This document shows positions 18,801 through 26,985 of a DNA stretch of 64,000 nt, in pieces. Position numbers and translations under genes: made by a program. Position 1 is the first letter of the stretch. Each line of letters begins with the position of its first letter. The stretch is taken from the NCBI GenBank assembly GCA_036557705.1, contig DATBHB010000004.1, positions 1-64,000 of the forward strand, given 5' to 3'. This DNA is from VAZQ01 sp036557705. GTDB taxonomy: Bacteria > Pseudomonadota > Alphaproteobacteria > Rhizobiales > Xanthobacteraceae. Under the pieces are notes generated by a model. That model ran no database searches. It was not told the origin of the DNA and saw nothing but the letters and a program-made list of their open reading frames with translations.

Positions 18801-19336
18801 TCGTGCCGACGCGCGTGCAGGCCGGAAATACCGGCGGCTTCTTCGAGCACGCGCCGGCGCTGCTCGGGCCGAGCCGCGATGATTTCACCGATGCGGCCCT
18901 GATGCACCAGCGCCGGGGACCGCGCGCCGGTCGAGGCATCGGCGAACAGAATTTGCACGTCGCGCGCCCGGACCTCGCGGCCGTTGATGCGATAGAGCGA
19001 ACCCTGATCGCGCTCGATTCGGCGCGCCACTTCGAGCGTTTCGTGCTCGTTGAACTGGGCCGGCGCCTTCCTTTGGCTGTTGTCGATCGACATCGCCACT
19101 TCGGCATTGTTGCGCGCCGGCCGGCTGTTGGTGCCGGAGAAGATCACGTCCTCCATGTCGGCGGCGCGCAGCGACTTGTGCGAAGTCTCGCCCATCACCC
19201 AGCGCAGCGCTTCGACCAGATTCGACTTGCCGCAACCGTTTGGACCGACGACGCCCGTGAGCCCAGGCTCGATCAGGAAATCGGTCGGCTCGACGAAGGA
19301 CTTGAATCCGAGCAGGCGCAGCCGCGTAAGTTTCAT
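15878..19336 (-). CDS. smc: Chromosome segregation ATPase SMC
   Basis: This is a 1152-residue condensin ATPase. The N-terminal Walker A reads GPNGCGKSN near residue 34, two long coiled coils of Ala/Glu/Arg-rich sequence flank a hinge at about residues 490-650, and the C-terminal part has the signature LSLLSGGEQALTALAL and Walker B ICVLDEVDAPLDD. The length is normal. SMC forms rings with ScpA/ScpB that compact and separate chromosomes. The dsbA-like gene lies upstream on the same strand, an order common in this bacterial group. Long open frames on the opposite strand are compositional shadows. Confidence 0.96.
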   Translation of the reverse strand: MKLTRLRLLGFKSFVEPTDFLIEPGLTGVVGPNGCGKSNLVEALRWVMGETSHKSLRAADMEDVIFSGTNSRPARNNAEVAMSIDNSQRKAPAQFNEHETLEVARRIERDQGSLYRINGREVRARDVQILFADASTGARSPALVHQGRIGEIIAARPEQRRRVLEEAAGISGLHARRHEAELRLNGAEQNLLRLEDVIGQLATQMESLRKQARQAIRYRGIAAQVRKAEATLFHLRWCAANSELRDAEHGRDVAVRLVAERTGVQAEAAKRQALAAAELPSLREAEAGAAAALQRLIMARETLDHEEARAKSRIAELDHRLVQLEQDIAREQRLVADAEAALNRLGAEEQALRAETQGHAERRSEGEARAAAAEQILAETEKSFAALTVTLADLAAQRSQLGTAARQNSERLARFEAELSELAGELVQAESSRSGDGETAEIAASVVEAEAAAATAEAAARRAEATHSAARQALDFVQKPLAEAERRMQRLETEARTLAKVLHIDTKNLWPAVVESLIVEKGYEAALGAALGDDLDAPIDPLAPMRWAGAEIDAMDPSLPEGIEPLALHVTAPTELARRVKQIGVIERADAARLVPLLKPGQRLVSREGDLWRWDGFAVAANAPTAAARRLAGKNRLADIDAELQVVRSEVEIRRNAAEAARADAAAAAAAETAAREDWRERQRRHHAARDAQASAEREASRHAAQLSALREGKARLTASRDEALSARDAAESALAELAPTDDLEARLAILRKEIDERRGEFAQLRADAQALAREAELAQRRLATIAADHEGWSGRRTGATAQIATLETRAAEARSERADLDNAPLLFEEKRRALIGEIERAESSRRHAADRLAGAESAQAEADRDARAALEATAAAREEAARAEANHDGAKRRLADLAHEIRDMLEVEPEAAAQLAELKPGAELPEISEVEARLDRIRRERERLGAVNLRAEEELREVETQHKTLTTEREDLVEAIKRLRLGIQSLNREARERLLGSFEVVNNHFKRLFTELFGGGTAELALIESEDPLEAGLEIVAKPPGKKPATLSLLSGGEQALTALALIFAVFLTNPAPICVLDEVDAPLDDHNIERFCDLLDEMTKSTDTRFVIITHNPITMSRMNRLFGVTMAERGISQLVSVDLEGAVRMREAG

Positions 19337-19563
19337 TCGCTCGTTCCAGGCAGATTGGTCCGCGATCTGGGCGGCTTCCGCATCGACCGCAATCCTTCGC
19401 TGAAACGGTTAGCGAATCGTAAACCGCTCGCGCCCAGGAACCGATGGAGGTGCCGCATCGGGGCGGAGAATGAATCGGCGAGAGTGATTCCGCAACGAAA
19501 AGAGCAATTTATCCGGGGAAAAATGCGGGGCTCAGGTCTGTGTCTCCCTGCGGCAGCGTAACG

Positions 19564-19708
19564 AACGTAGCCCGGACTGAGCGGCGCGCACGCAACGCTG
19601 CCAAATATATCCCCTCGCGGCGCCGCTCAAATCCGGGATTTCCCGGATCGGACCGCGCCCGTATGCCAAGTGGAAATGCCGGAAATGCGCGGGCCGATCC
19701 GGGCTACA
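19564..19708. repeat. Inverted repeat, family E (GTAGCCCGGACT...GATCCGGGCTACA)
   Basis: CGTAGCCCGGACTGAGCGGC at one end and GGGCCGATCCGGGCTACAGA at the other enclose internal AAATCCGGGATTTCCCGGAT. The element ends at the dsbA stop. The remaining part of the 374-base smc-dsbA gap (19337-19563) shows no gene. Confidence 0.8.
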
Positions 19709-19710
19709 GA

Positions 19711-20373
19711 TCAGCTCTTGAGGTAGGGCGCCAGCTGCTTCTCGAATTCTTCGAGTGTTGCCTCCCCCTTGAAGACCTTGCCGTTGATGAAGAAGGTCGG
19801 CGTCGAATCGACCTTGAACACCTTGGATGCGCGCTCGCGGACCTCGTTGACCCCGTCGAGAATTTTCTGGTCCTTGAGGCAAGCGTTGAAGGCGTCCTCG
19901 CTCAGGCCGGCCTGCTTGGCAATCCGCAGCAGAGGCTGGAGCGGCTTCTGCACTACCCAGTCGCGTTGGGTCGCGAACAGGGTTTCAATCATTGGATAAT
20001 AGCGATCCTTCCCGGCGCAGCGCGCCAGCATGAAAGCGGCGGCGGCGAGCTGATCGAGCGGGAACTCGCGCATGATGAACCGCACCTTGCCGGTGTCGAT
20101 GTATTTCTTCTTGAACTCGGGAAAGACATCATTGGAGAAATGAGCGCAGTGCGGACAGGTCATCGAGGCGTATTCGATGATGGTGATTGGAGCGTTGTCA
20201 TTGCCCAGCGCTATGTCCCCGAGCGGCCCCGGCTTGTTGAGCTCGTCCTGCGACACGCTCTGCGCCACTGCCGTGCGCTCAAATCCGCCAATCGACAATC
20301 CTGCCAGGATACCGCCCCCGAGCAGCGTACTGGCGACGGCGGCTAGGGCAAATCCGCGACGAGTGATGTTCAC
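19711..20373 (-). CDS. DsbA-family periplasmic thiol-disulfide oxidoreductase
   Basis: This protein of about 220 residues has a twin-arginine-like N-terminus (ITRRGFALAAVAS) and a signal peptide ending near TAVAQS. It has a thioredoxin fold with active site CPHC in MTCPHCAHF near residue 66, and a cis-Pro region VDSTPTFFINGKVF. The start used is a GTG at 20373, because AAAGGAG lies 6 bases upstream; an ATG at 20400 is possible. It probably oxidises or isomerises disulfides in exported proteins. The CPHC dipeptide fits DsbA, but this subfamily also includes DsbG- or Com1-like proteins. Confidence 0.88.
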   Translation of the reverse strand: MNITRRGFALAAVASTLLGGGILAGLSIGGFERTAVAQSVSQDELNKPGPLGDIALGNDNAPITIIEYASMTCPHCAHFSNDVFPEFKKKYIDTGKVRFIMREFPLDQLAAAAFMLARCAGKDRYYPMIETLFATQRDWVVQKPLQPLLRIAKQAGLSEDAFNACLKDQKILDGVNEVRERASKVFKVDSTPTFFINGKVFKGEATLEEFEKQLAPYLKS

Positions 20374-20395
20374 TGCAAGCTCCTTTGATCGCGCC

Positions 20396-20520
20396 GTCAT
20401 TCTCAGGCGCGAGCGCACTCTTGCGCGCAAGCCCCGAGGGATACAGCGGCTGAGTGAGCCGTCATCCCCTCCCTCGCATGCGGCCCAACCGCCGCACGCT
20501 TGCACCTCAGGATGACAGTC
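20396..20520. repeat. Inverted repeat, family D
   Basis: GTCATTCTCAGGCGCGAGCG at one end is mirrored by CTTGCACCTCAGGATGAC at the other, with an internal CCGTCATCCCCTCCCTCGCA. It lies between dsbA and the DUF721 gene and ends up just upstream of the dsbA start, in its promoter region. Confidence 0.7.
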
Positions 20521-20653
20521 TCGAATGCGTCACTATAGCAGAGAATGTGGCAGCCACACGCCCTCATGCCAAGTGCTCCCGACATTATCCCGCCTCGCCG
20601 CGACAAGCCGTCATCCCGTCCGCGAGTCCGTAGGGCGCCTCACGAAAATGTTC

Positions 20654-21130
20654 TCACTCCTTGCCCACCGCGGCTCCGAGCCGCGCCAGCGCGGCGCGAA
20701 GCCGATCGTCGGCGATCTCGGTGAGACTTGCGGCGATCCGCGCCTCCTTGTCGACGTCCCGCACGACCGGAGCTGCGGCTTTGCGCTTCGAGAGAGACGC
20801 CTGCCGTAATCTCAGATCGCCCACTGCCTGCCAGCCGAAGAAACGGTTCACCCGTTCGAGGATGACGGCGGACTGATGCTGTATCTCGACGGCGCTCGGG
20901 CCTTCGACGCGGAGCACTATGGTGCCCGGCTCCGGCAGCTCGGCTCCAACCGGCCGCGGCCAGCGGATTCGCTCGGGCTCGCAAAAGGCTGCAATATCGG
21001 CGCCGACAATCTCGGCCCAGCGCGTCACCAGTTCGGTCGAAGCAAAGCCCTGTTTGGCGAAGGCGCCCTTGAGGGCCTTGCGAGCAATGTCGCCAAGCGG
21101 TCGCGGCTGCAAATGGGCCGGCTTGTTCAT
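20654..21130 (-). CDS. DUF721 (DciA-like) protein
   Basis: This 158-residue protein has an N-terminal DUF721 domain: RPLGDIARKALKGAFAKQGF, LVTRWAEIVG, then a beta region GTIVLRVEGPSAVEIQHQS and ERVNRFFGW near residue 100. The C-terminal third is charged and variable. DUF721 includes DciA, the ancestral loader of the replicative helicase DnaB. Whether this protein does that cannot be read from the sequence. The ATG at 21130 is chosen over a GTG at 21148. It is divergent from mutY. Confidence 0.85.
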   Translation of the reverse strand: MNKPAHLQPRPLGDIARKALKGAFAKQGFASTELVTRWAEIVGADIAAFCEPERIRWPRPVGAELPEPGTIVLRVEGPSAVEIQHQSAVILERVNRFFGWQAVGDLRLRQASLSKRKAAAPVVRDVDKEARIAASLTEIADDRLRAALARLGAAVGKE

Positions 21131-21172
21131 GGCGATGCGCTCTGTCACACCCCGTCATCCCAAGGCGCGAGC

Positions 21173-22306
21173 ATGACGGTAGCAGGGGGGAGCGTGCAGC
21201 GAAAGCGGCGCGTGCAAACGCGCAAGTCGCCGCGCGCCCCCGACCTTCTCGCCTGGTACGATCGCCATCGCCGACAGCTGCCGTGGCGGGCCGGCCCGGG
21301 CGAAACACCGGACCCCTACCGGGTATGGCTTTCCGAAATCATGTTGCAGCAGACGACCGTGACGACGGTCGCTCCTTATTTCGCTCGCTTCGTCGCGCGC
21401 TGGCCCGACATTGCCTCGCTGGCGCGGGCGCCGCTCGAAGAGGTGCTGCGGATGTGGGCGGGGCTTGGCTATTATGCGCGGGCGCGCAATCTCCACGCCT
21501 GTGCGGTCGCCGTGATGGAGCGCCATGGCGGGCACTTCCCGCAAAGCGAGCAGGCGCTCGCGGCGCTCCCCGGAATCGGCCGCTACACCGCCGCCGCCAT
21601 TGCGGCCATTGCCTTCGATGTCGGCACCGTGCCGGTCGACGGCAACGTCGAGCGGGTCGTGGCGAGGCTGTTCGCCGTTGAAGAGGAGTTGCCGGGCGCG
21701 AAAGCGCGAATCTGGAGGCTCGCCCAGGCGCTGGCGCCGGCACGGCGCGCTGGCGATTTCGCCCAGGCGCTGATGGATCTCGGAGCAACAATCTGCACTC
21801 CGCGGCGGCCTGCCTGCGCGCTCTGCCCCTGGCGGCCCGGCTGCGCCGCACATGAGCGCGGCGACCCCGACCGGTTTCCGATCAAGCCCAGGCGGCGCCC
21901 GGGTCGGCTGCGTCACGGCGCCGCATTCGTGCTCGTGCGCACCGACGGCTTCGTGCTGGTTCGCTCGCGGCCGCCCGGCGGCCTGCTCGGCGGCATGACC
22001 GAGGTTCCGACGAGCCCATGGACGCATGATTTCGACAAGCGCGCCGCGCTCAGCGAGGCTCCGCGCGTTCCTGGCACGCGCCTGAAGTGGTGCCGCATTG
22101 CCGCGAGCGTCACTCACGTGTTCACGCATTTTCCGCTGAAGCTTGCAGTGTTTTACGCCAAGGCCCCGCCCGGCACGATCGCGCCCGAAGGCGCGCGCTG
22201 GGTAGCGCTTGCGGAGATTGCCGGCGAGGCCTTGCCCAGCCTGATGCGCAAGGTCCTGGCGCATGCGCTGGGTCGCTGTCAGGGGCGTCGCCGCGCACGC
22301 CCTTGA
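21173..22306 (+). CDS. mutY: A/G-specific adenine DNA glycosylase
   Basis: This 377-residue repair enzyme removes A mispaired with 8-oxoguanine. Visible parts are SEIMLQQTTVTTVAPYF near residue 50, the helix-hairpin-helix LPGIGRYTAAAIAAIAF with the catalytic Asp in VPVDGNVERV, and four iron-sulfur cysteines in the spacing C-x6-C-x2-C-x5-C (ICTPRRPACALCPWRPGC). A C-terminal NUDIX-like domain ends with VTHVFTHFPLKL. The ATG lies inside a partial family D repeat, GTCATCCCAAGGCGCGAGC, so the true start could be slightly downstream. It is divergent from the DUF721 gene. Confidence 0.95.
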   Translation: MTVAGGSVQRKRRVQTRKSPRAPDLLAWYDRHRRQLPWRAGPGETPDPYRVWLSEIMLQQTTVTTVAPYFARFVARWPDIASLARAPLEEVLRMWAGLGYYARARNLHACAVAVMERHGGHFPQSEQALAALPGIGRYTAAAIAAIAFDVGTVPVDGNVERVVARLFAVEEELPGAKARIWRLAQALAPARRAGDFAQALMDLGATICTPRRPACALCPWRPGCAAHERGDPDRFPIKPRRRPGRLRHGAAFVLVRTDGFVLVRSRPPGGLLGGMTEVPTSPWTHDFDKRAALSEAPRVPGTRLKWCRIAASVTHVFTHFPLKLAVFYAKAPPGTIAPEGARWVALAEIAGEALPSLMRKVLAHALGRCQGRRRARP

Positions 22307-22350
22307 CAACGGCGTCCCGCGTCCCTATCAATGTAAATGTGATTAACATT
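22303..22350 (+). promoter_or_regulatory. Candidate promoter and operator for the DUF2852 gene
   Basis: TTGACA (22303-22308) is followed after 17 bases by TATCAA (22326-22331), a fair -35/-10 pair. Just beyond is AATGT GATTA ACATT (22336-22350), a perfect 5+5 palindrome where transcription would start, suggesting a repressor site. The -35 element overlaps the end of mutY. Confidence 0.4.
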
Positions 22351-22373
22351 CACTATCAGGAATGAGGCCAGCC

Positions 22374-22853
22374 ATGTCCTACGCTACCGATGCCCATGAT
22401 CCGCCTCGCCCGTGGTGCGGCTATTACCACCACCACTATCGCTGGCCCTGGCATCCCGGGCTGGTGATTCCGATGATCCTCGGGTTCATTTTTTGGTGGC
22501 CGCTGGGATTGGCCATTCTCGGCTTCATTCTCTGGACCAAGGGTGCCGATTGTTGGGCGCATGGCGCCGCGCGCTGGCAGTACAAGATGGACCGCATGCA
22601 GGAGAAAGTGGACCGCGTACGCAGCCATATGGAGCGATTCGGCAGCCCCTGGGGCGGCTATCGATCCAGCGGCAACCGCGCTTTTGACGATTATCGCTCC
22701 GAAACGCTGCGCCGGCTTGAAGAGGAGGAAAAGGAATTCCGCGAGTTCCTCAATCGCTTGCGGGCCGCCAAGGACAAGGCCGAATTCGATCAGTTTATGG
22801 CGGAACGGCGCAACCGGAGCGGCACCGAGCCGCAGCAGCCGACGCAAAGCTAA
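22374..22853 (+). CDS. DUF2852 membrane protein
   Basis: This protein of about 159 residues has an aromatic- and His-rich N-terminus (WCGYYHHHYRWPWHPG), one strong hydrophobic segment (VIPMILGFIFWWPLGLAILG), and a charged helical C-terminus with RRLEEEEKEFREFLNRLR and KAEFDQFMAERR. This layout is that of DUF2852, a family common in Rhizobiales with no known function. The ATG at 22374 has GAGG 7 bases upstream, and the ATG at 22362 is an alternative. A terminator follows, so the gene is monocistronic. Confidence 0.8.
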   Translation: MSYATDAHDPPRPWCGYYHHHYRWPWHPGLVIPMILGFIFWWPLGLAILGFILWTKGADCWAHGAARWQYKMDRMQEKVDRVRSHMERFGSPWGGYRSSGNRAFDDYRSETLRRLEEEEKEFREFLNRLRAAKDKAEFDQFMAERRNRSGTEPQQPTQS

Positions 22854-22875
22854 CCGCCCATACTCGCCTCGGATT

Positions 22876-22908
22876 GGCCGTCGCTTCGAGCGGCGGCCAT
22901 TTCTTTTT
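22876..22908 (+). terminator. Rho-independent terminator after the DUF2852 gene
   Basis: GGCCGTCGCT, loop TCG, AGCGGCGGCC form a 10-bp stem with one G-T pair, followed by ATTTCTTTTT. The rest of 22909-23170, before tolQ, shows no supported gene and should contain the tol promoter. Confidence 0.8.
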
Positions 22909-23170
22909 AGCGCGCCGTTAACCGCTTTCGGTGCCACTGATAAGCCTCGGCCGCAATGCGGCCGAGGCGCAGCGTGAGCGCCCTAGTTTGGTCACGTTGG
23001 CGCGGATTCGTACCGGGCGGGGGTAGACGGCTTGATTCCCTTCGAAGCGGGAATTTCGGCGGCCTTCGGCAGCCCTTCGCCGCGACACTTGCGCTTCTCG
23101 CGATGGCGCCCGGCCGGTGCCAAGGTGGGCCATCTCGGCCTGCGAGGGTTTCGCGATTGAAAGCACCTCA

Positions 23171-23875
23171 ATGAACCCAACCGACTTGCCACTCCCCGGC
23201 CTGTCCTCGGATGTTTCTCTCATCGCCTTGTTTTGGCAGGCGCACTGGATCGTCAAGTCGGTAATGATCGGGCTGCTCCTCTGCTCGGTCTGGGTGTGGG
23301 CGATCGTCATCGACAAGACGGTCCTCTACGCGCGCATGCGCCGGGCCATGGATCGTTTTGAGCAAGCCTTCTGGTCGGGCCAGTCGCTGGAAGACCTCTA
23401 TCGGTCGCTGGCGTCGCGTCCGCCCCATTCGATGGCGGCGCTCTTTGTCGCGGCAATGCGCGAATGGAAGCGCAGCCTCGAAGGCCATGCGCGCTCATTC
23501 GCCGGATTGCAGATGCGCATCGAAAAGGTGATGGACGTCACCATCGCGCGCGAAGTCGAGCGGCTCGAACGGCGGCTCCTGGTCTTGGCGACGGTCGGCT
23601 CGGCCGGCCCCTTTATCGGCCTCTTCGGCACGGTCTGGGGCATTATGACAAGCTTCCAGTCGATCGCGGCGTCGAAGAATACCTCGCTTGCCGTCGTGGC
23701 GCCGGGTATTGCCGAGGCTCTGTTCGCAACCGCAATCGGCCTCGTCGCCGCCATACCGGCGACGATTTTCTACAACAAGTTCGCGTCCGAGGTGAACAAG
23801 CAGGCGCAACGCCTCGAAGGCTTTGCCGACGAGTTCGCCGCGATCCTGTCGCGGCAGATCGATGAGCGCGGGTAA
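23171..23875 (+). CDS. tolQ: Tol-Pal system inner-membrane protein TolQ
   Basis: This 234-residue, three-helix inner-membrane protein belongs to the TolQ/ExbB family. The first helix is near residues 27-48, and the pore helices lie in LLVLATVGSAGPFIGLFGTV and ALFATAIGLVAAIPATIFYN. With TolR it forms the proton-driven motor that energises TolA during outer-membrane constriction at division. The ATG at 23171 (MNPTDLPLPG) gives the normal N-terminus. tolR follows after 21 bases. No ybgC gene precedes it here. Confidence 0.94.
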   Translation: MNPTDLPLPGLSSDVSLIALFWQAHWIVKSVMIGLLLCSVWVWAIVIDKTVLYARMRRAMDRFEQAFWSGQSLEDLYRSLASRPPHSMAALFVAAMREWKRSLEGHARSFAGLQMRIEKVMDVTIAREVERLERRLLVLATVGSAGPFIGLFGTVWGIMTSFQSIAASKNTSLAVVAPGIAEALFATAIGLVAAIPATIFYNKFASEVNKQAQRLEGFADEFAAILSRQIDERG

Positions 23876-23896
23876 GGAATTAGAGGGGCTGCCCGC

Positions 23897-24346
23897 ATGG
23901 GAATGATTTCGGGGAGCTCGACCAAATCTGGCCGTCGGCGCCACCGGCGCCGAGGCATCATGAGCGAGATCAACGTCACGCCGATGGTCGACGTGATGCT
24001 GGTCCTGCTCATCATCTTCATGGTTTCGGCGCCGCTCCTTACGGTCGGGGTGCCGATCGACCTTCCCCAGACTCAGGCGAAAAGCCTCGACCAGAACAAG
24101 GAACCGCTGACGATCTCGGTCAATACGATGGGGCAGGTTTTCCTCCAGAATACCGAAATCGGGGTGGACGACCTTATTCCGAAGCTCAAGGCGATCACCG
24201 ACGCTCGCGGCGGCCTCGACGAGCGCATCTTCGTACGCGGCGACCGCAAGGTCGATTATGGCACCGTCATGCGGGTCATGGGGCGGCTCTCGGGCGCAGG
24301 CTTTCATCGGGTCGCGCTCGTGACCGAAGTCGAGCAGGGTTCTTGA
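23897..24346 (+). CDS. tolR: Tol-Pal system protein TolR
   Basis: This 149-residue bitopic protein of the ExbD/TolR family has the conserved N-terminal block MSEINVTPMVDVMLVLLIIF, containing the functional Asp in the single TM helix (about residues 22-50). A periplasmic domain of about 100 residues follows, including KPLTI-like and FVRGDRKVDYGTVM segments. It is the motor partner of TolQ. About 20 residues precede the conserved block and are basic (SGRRRHRRRG). tolA starts 15 bases later. Confidence 0.94.
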   Translation: MGMISGSSTKSGRRRHRRRGIMSEINVTPMVDVMLVLLIIFMVSAPLLTVGVPIDLPQTQAKSLDQNKEPLTISVNTMGQVFLQNTEIGVDDLIPKLKAITDARGGLDERIFVRGDRKVDYGTVMRVMGRLSGAGFHRVALVTEVEQGS

Positions 24347-24361
24347 GGCAATCGCGCCAAA

Positions 24362-25246
24362 ATGAGAACGGCTCTCACCATATCGGCAGGCGGCCATGCG
24401 GCATTGCTGCTGTGGAGCGTAATTACTTTTGTGGCCAGGCCGCACAACGCCGACTCGACCGAGGCGATGCCGATCGACATCATTTCGACGGCGGATTTTT
24501 CCCAGATCACCGCCGGCGCCGAGAATGCTCCCAAAGCCGAAACAGCAAAACCAGCAGTCGAAAAAATAGGCGAGCGCAAGCCGGCCGACGATCCGATGGC
24601 CAAGGTCGAGAAGAAGGAAGTCAAGGCCGCAACCGATCAACCGCCGCCACCTCCGCCACCGAAGCCCGCGCCGGCGGACAGACAATCCGCCGAGCCGAAG
24701 CAGGACCTGATCGCGGACGCGATCAAAAAGGACGAGGCGAAGAAACCGGAGAACAAGAAAGCGGAGACGAAAACGCCCGCTCCGCCTAAGCCCGATCAGC
24801 ATCAACCGAAGTTTGACCCGAGAAAGGTCGCCGCGCTGCTCAACAAGCAGACGCCGCAACGTCTCGCCGCCACTGGGGACGCGATCAACCAGACCGTTAA
24901 TCTCGGCGCGCCGAGCGGGATGTCGGCACAACTGTCGCAAACCGAACTGGACGCGTTGAGAGCACGCCTTGCGAAGCTGTGGAATCCCCCGGTGGGTGCC
25001 GGCACTCCCGAGGAAGTGACGGTGCGAGTGAGAATTCAGCTTAACCCAGATGGCCGGCTTGCGGCCCCGCCGTTCGCCGATTCACCGAACGGTAATGGCA
25101 AAAGCCCGCTGTATATGGCCTCACGCGATAGCGCCTATCGGGCCGTTTTCCGAGGCCAACCGTTCGACATGCTCAGGCCCGAACATTACGAGCAATGGAA
25201 AGACATCGAGATCACCTTCGATCCACGCGAAATGCTCCGCCCGTGA
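24362..25246 (+). CDS. tolA: TolA-like protein
   Basis: This 294-residue protein has one N-terminal TM helix (about residues 8-28). A long Lys/Glu/Pro/Ala-rich domain (about 60-160, including a PPPPPPPKP run) would span the periplasm, and a C-terminal TonB/TolA-like domain (about 195-290) has ALRARLAKLWNPPVG and VTVRVRIQLNPDGRL. It links the TolQR motor to TolB/Pal. Position between tolR and tolB supports the call, as sequence conservation in TolA is low. Confidence 0.9.
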   Translation: MRTALTISAGGHAALLLWSVITFVARPHNADSTEAMPIDIISTADFSQITAGAENAPKAETAKPAVEKIGERKPADDPMAKVEKKEVKAATDQPPPPPPPKPAPADRQSAEPKQDLIADAIKKDEAKKPENKKAETKTPAPPKPDQHQPKFDPRKVAALLNKQTPQRLAATGDAINQTVNLGAPSGMSAQLSQTELDALRARLAKLWNPPVGAGTPEEVTVRVRIQLNPDGRLAAPPFADSPNGNGKSPLYMASRDSAYRAVFRGQPFDMLRPEHYEQWKDIEITFDPREMLRP

Positions 25247-25268
25247 CAACAGCTTCAGCCCCCACGAC

Positions 25269-26618
25269 ATGACCATGACACCGCATGCCAGCCCTGTTCT
25301 GCCACCGCTTTCCCGTCGCCGTTTGATCACGCTCGGCGCCAGCGTAGCCGCGGGCACCCTTGTAGGACGCGGTCCGGCATTGGCCGTGCTGCGGCTCGAT
25401 TTGACCCAAGGCAATCCGCAGCCGTTGCCGATCGCGATCCCCGACTTCCTGGGCTCAGATCCTGCGGTGGCCCACGGCGTGCGAGACATCATCGCCTCGA
25501 ACCTGGCGCGCTCCGGGCTCTTCGCGCCGATCGAGCAGGCCGCCTATATCGAGCGGATATCGAATTTCGACGCCTATCCGCGCTATCCCGACTGGAAGCA
25601 GATCAACGCGCAGGCGCTCGTCACCGGGCGGCTGTCGCGGCTTCCCGACGGCCGCCTCGGTGCGGATTTCCGGCTCTGGGACATTTTCGCCAGCGCCTAT
25701 CTGGACGGCAAATCCTATCAGACGCCGCCCGACAACTGGCGCCGCATCGCCCACATCATCTCCGACTTCATCTACGAACGGCTCACCGGCGAGAAAGGAT
25801 ATTTCGACAGCCGCATCGTCTTCATCGACGAAACCGGTCCCAAGGAACGCCGGGTCAAGCGGCTGGCCATGATGGATCAGGACGGCGCCAACGTGCGCTA
25901 TCTCACCCGCGGCGACGATCTCGTGCTCACGCCGCGTTTCTCGCCCTCCACCCAGGAAATCACTTACATGTCCTACGCGCAGGGCAACCCGCGCGTGCTC
26001 CTGCTCAATATCGAGACCGGCCAGCGCGAGGTCGTCGGCAATTTTCCCGGCATGACCTTTGCGCCCCGCTTCTCGCCCGACGGGCAGCGCGTGGTGATGA
26101 GCCTCCAGCAGGGCGGCAATGCCAACCTGTTCGTGATGGATTTGCGCTCGAAGGCGACGGTGCGTCTCACGGACACCGCAGCCATCGATACAGCGCCCTC
26201 CTATTCGCCGGACGGCACGCGCATCTGTTTCGAATCCGATCGCGGAGGCCACCCGCAGATCTACGTCATGCCGGCGAACGGCGGTCCGGCGCAGCGGATC
26301 AGTTTCGGCGACGGCATCTATTCGACCCCGGTCTGGTCTCCGCGCGGCGACTACATCGCGTTCACCCGCCAGGCGCAGGGACAGTTCGCCATCGGCATCA
26401 TGCGGCCCGACGGGCAGGGAGAGCGAATCCTGACCGAGGGCTTCCACAACGAAGGTCCGACCTGGTCCCCGAACGGGCGCGTGATCATGTTCTTCCGCGA
26501 CCCTGGCGGCACTTCCGGACCCTCCCTCTTTACCATCGACGTGACCGGCCGCAACGAATTGCGCACACCCACGCCAAGCTACGCGTCTGATCCAGCGTGG
26601 TCGCCGCTGCTGGCGTAA
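25269..26618 (+). CDS. tolB: Tol-Pal periplasmic protein TolB
   Basis: This 449-residue periplasmic protein has a basic N-terminus with a twin-arginine-like signal (SRRRLITLGASVAAG). The TolB amino-terminal domain (IAIPDFLG) and a beta-propeller follow, with repeated LTP-FSP / PSYSPDGTRICFESDRGG / PVWSPRGDYIAFTR motifs. It binds Pal and TolA. The ATG at 25269 is the natural start, since an open frame before it lies inside tolA. Its stop is about 20 bases before a family B repeat, which separates tolB from pal. Confidence 0.95.
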   Translation: MTMTPHASPVLPPLSRRRLITLGASVAAGTLVGRGPALAVLRLDLTQGNPQPLPIAIPDFLGSDPAVAHGVRDIIASNLARSGLFAPIEQAAYIERISNFDAYPRYPDWKQINAQALVTGRLSRLPDGRLGADFRLWDIFASAYLDGKSYQTPPDNWRRIAHIISDFIYERLTGEKGYFDSRIVFIDETGPKERRVKRLAMMDQDGANVRYLTRGDDLVLTPRFSPSTQEITYMSYAQGNPRVLLLNIETGQREVVGNFPGMTFAPRFSPDGQRVVMSLQQGGNANLFVMDLRSKATVRLTDTAAIDTAPSYSPDGTRICFESDRGGHPQIYVMPANGGPAQRISFGDGIYSTPVWSPRGDYIAFTRQAQGQFAIGIMRPDGQGERILTEGFHNEGPTWSPNGRVIMFFRDPGGTSGPSLFTIDVTGRNELRTPTPSYASDPAWSPLLA

Positions 26619-26641
26619 TTGTTTGTCCCCCGCGCAGTTTC

Positions 26642-26803
26642 GTAGGGTGGGCAAAATCGCGGGCCCGAGACTTTCCACGCGCGCAACCGCAGCCGCGATT
26701 TTGCCCACGCGGAACCCCCGTCGAGGGATCCGATCGCGTGGGCAAAATCGCCATAGCGCGGTGCTCTACTCCAGCGCCTCTCAGGCGATTTTGCCCACCC
26801 TAC
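26642..26803. repeat. Palindromic repeat, family B (long variant)
   Basis: GTAGGGTGGGCAAAATCGCG at the left is mirrored by GGCGATTTTGCCCACCCTACG at the right, with internal GATTTTGCCCACGCGG and GCGTGGGCAAAATCGCC. Here the usual AAAGGCG is AAAATCG. It occupies most of the tolB-pal gap and could affect read-through to pal. Confidence 0.88.
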
Positions 26804-26985
26804 GGCGCGTCACTGCAAGCCCTCTTGGCGCCGCATTCAGGGTGCATTAACCATTGGCAAAGGTTTGCGGGGGAGCATGGGTTTTCAGCGATTTCTGCAA
26901 GGTGCCGTCAAGGTTGACGGAACCTTCGCTTAACCAGCCTCCTGCTAAACCGGCAGCGTTGTCCGGCGAAAATGGAGGCTCCGCA

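Noticed and set aside
17219..19561. A 780-codon open frame on the plus strand opposite smc
   Set aside because: It is antisense to a clear SMC gene. Its translation is low-complexity Arg/Ala-rich sequence without motifs, as expected when a high-GC gene is read on the other strand.
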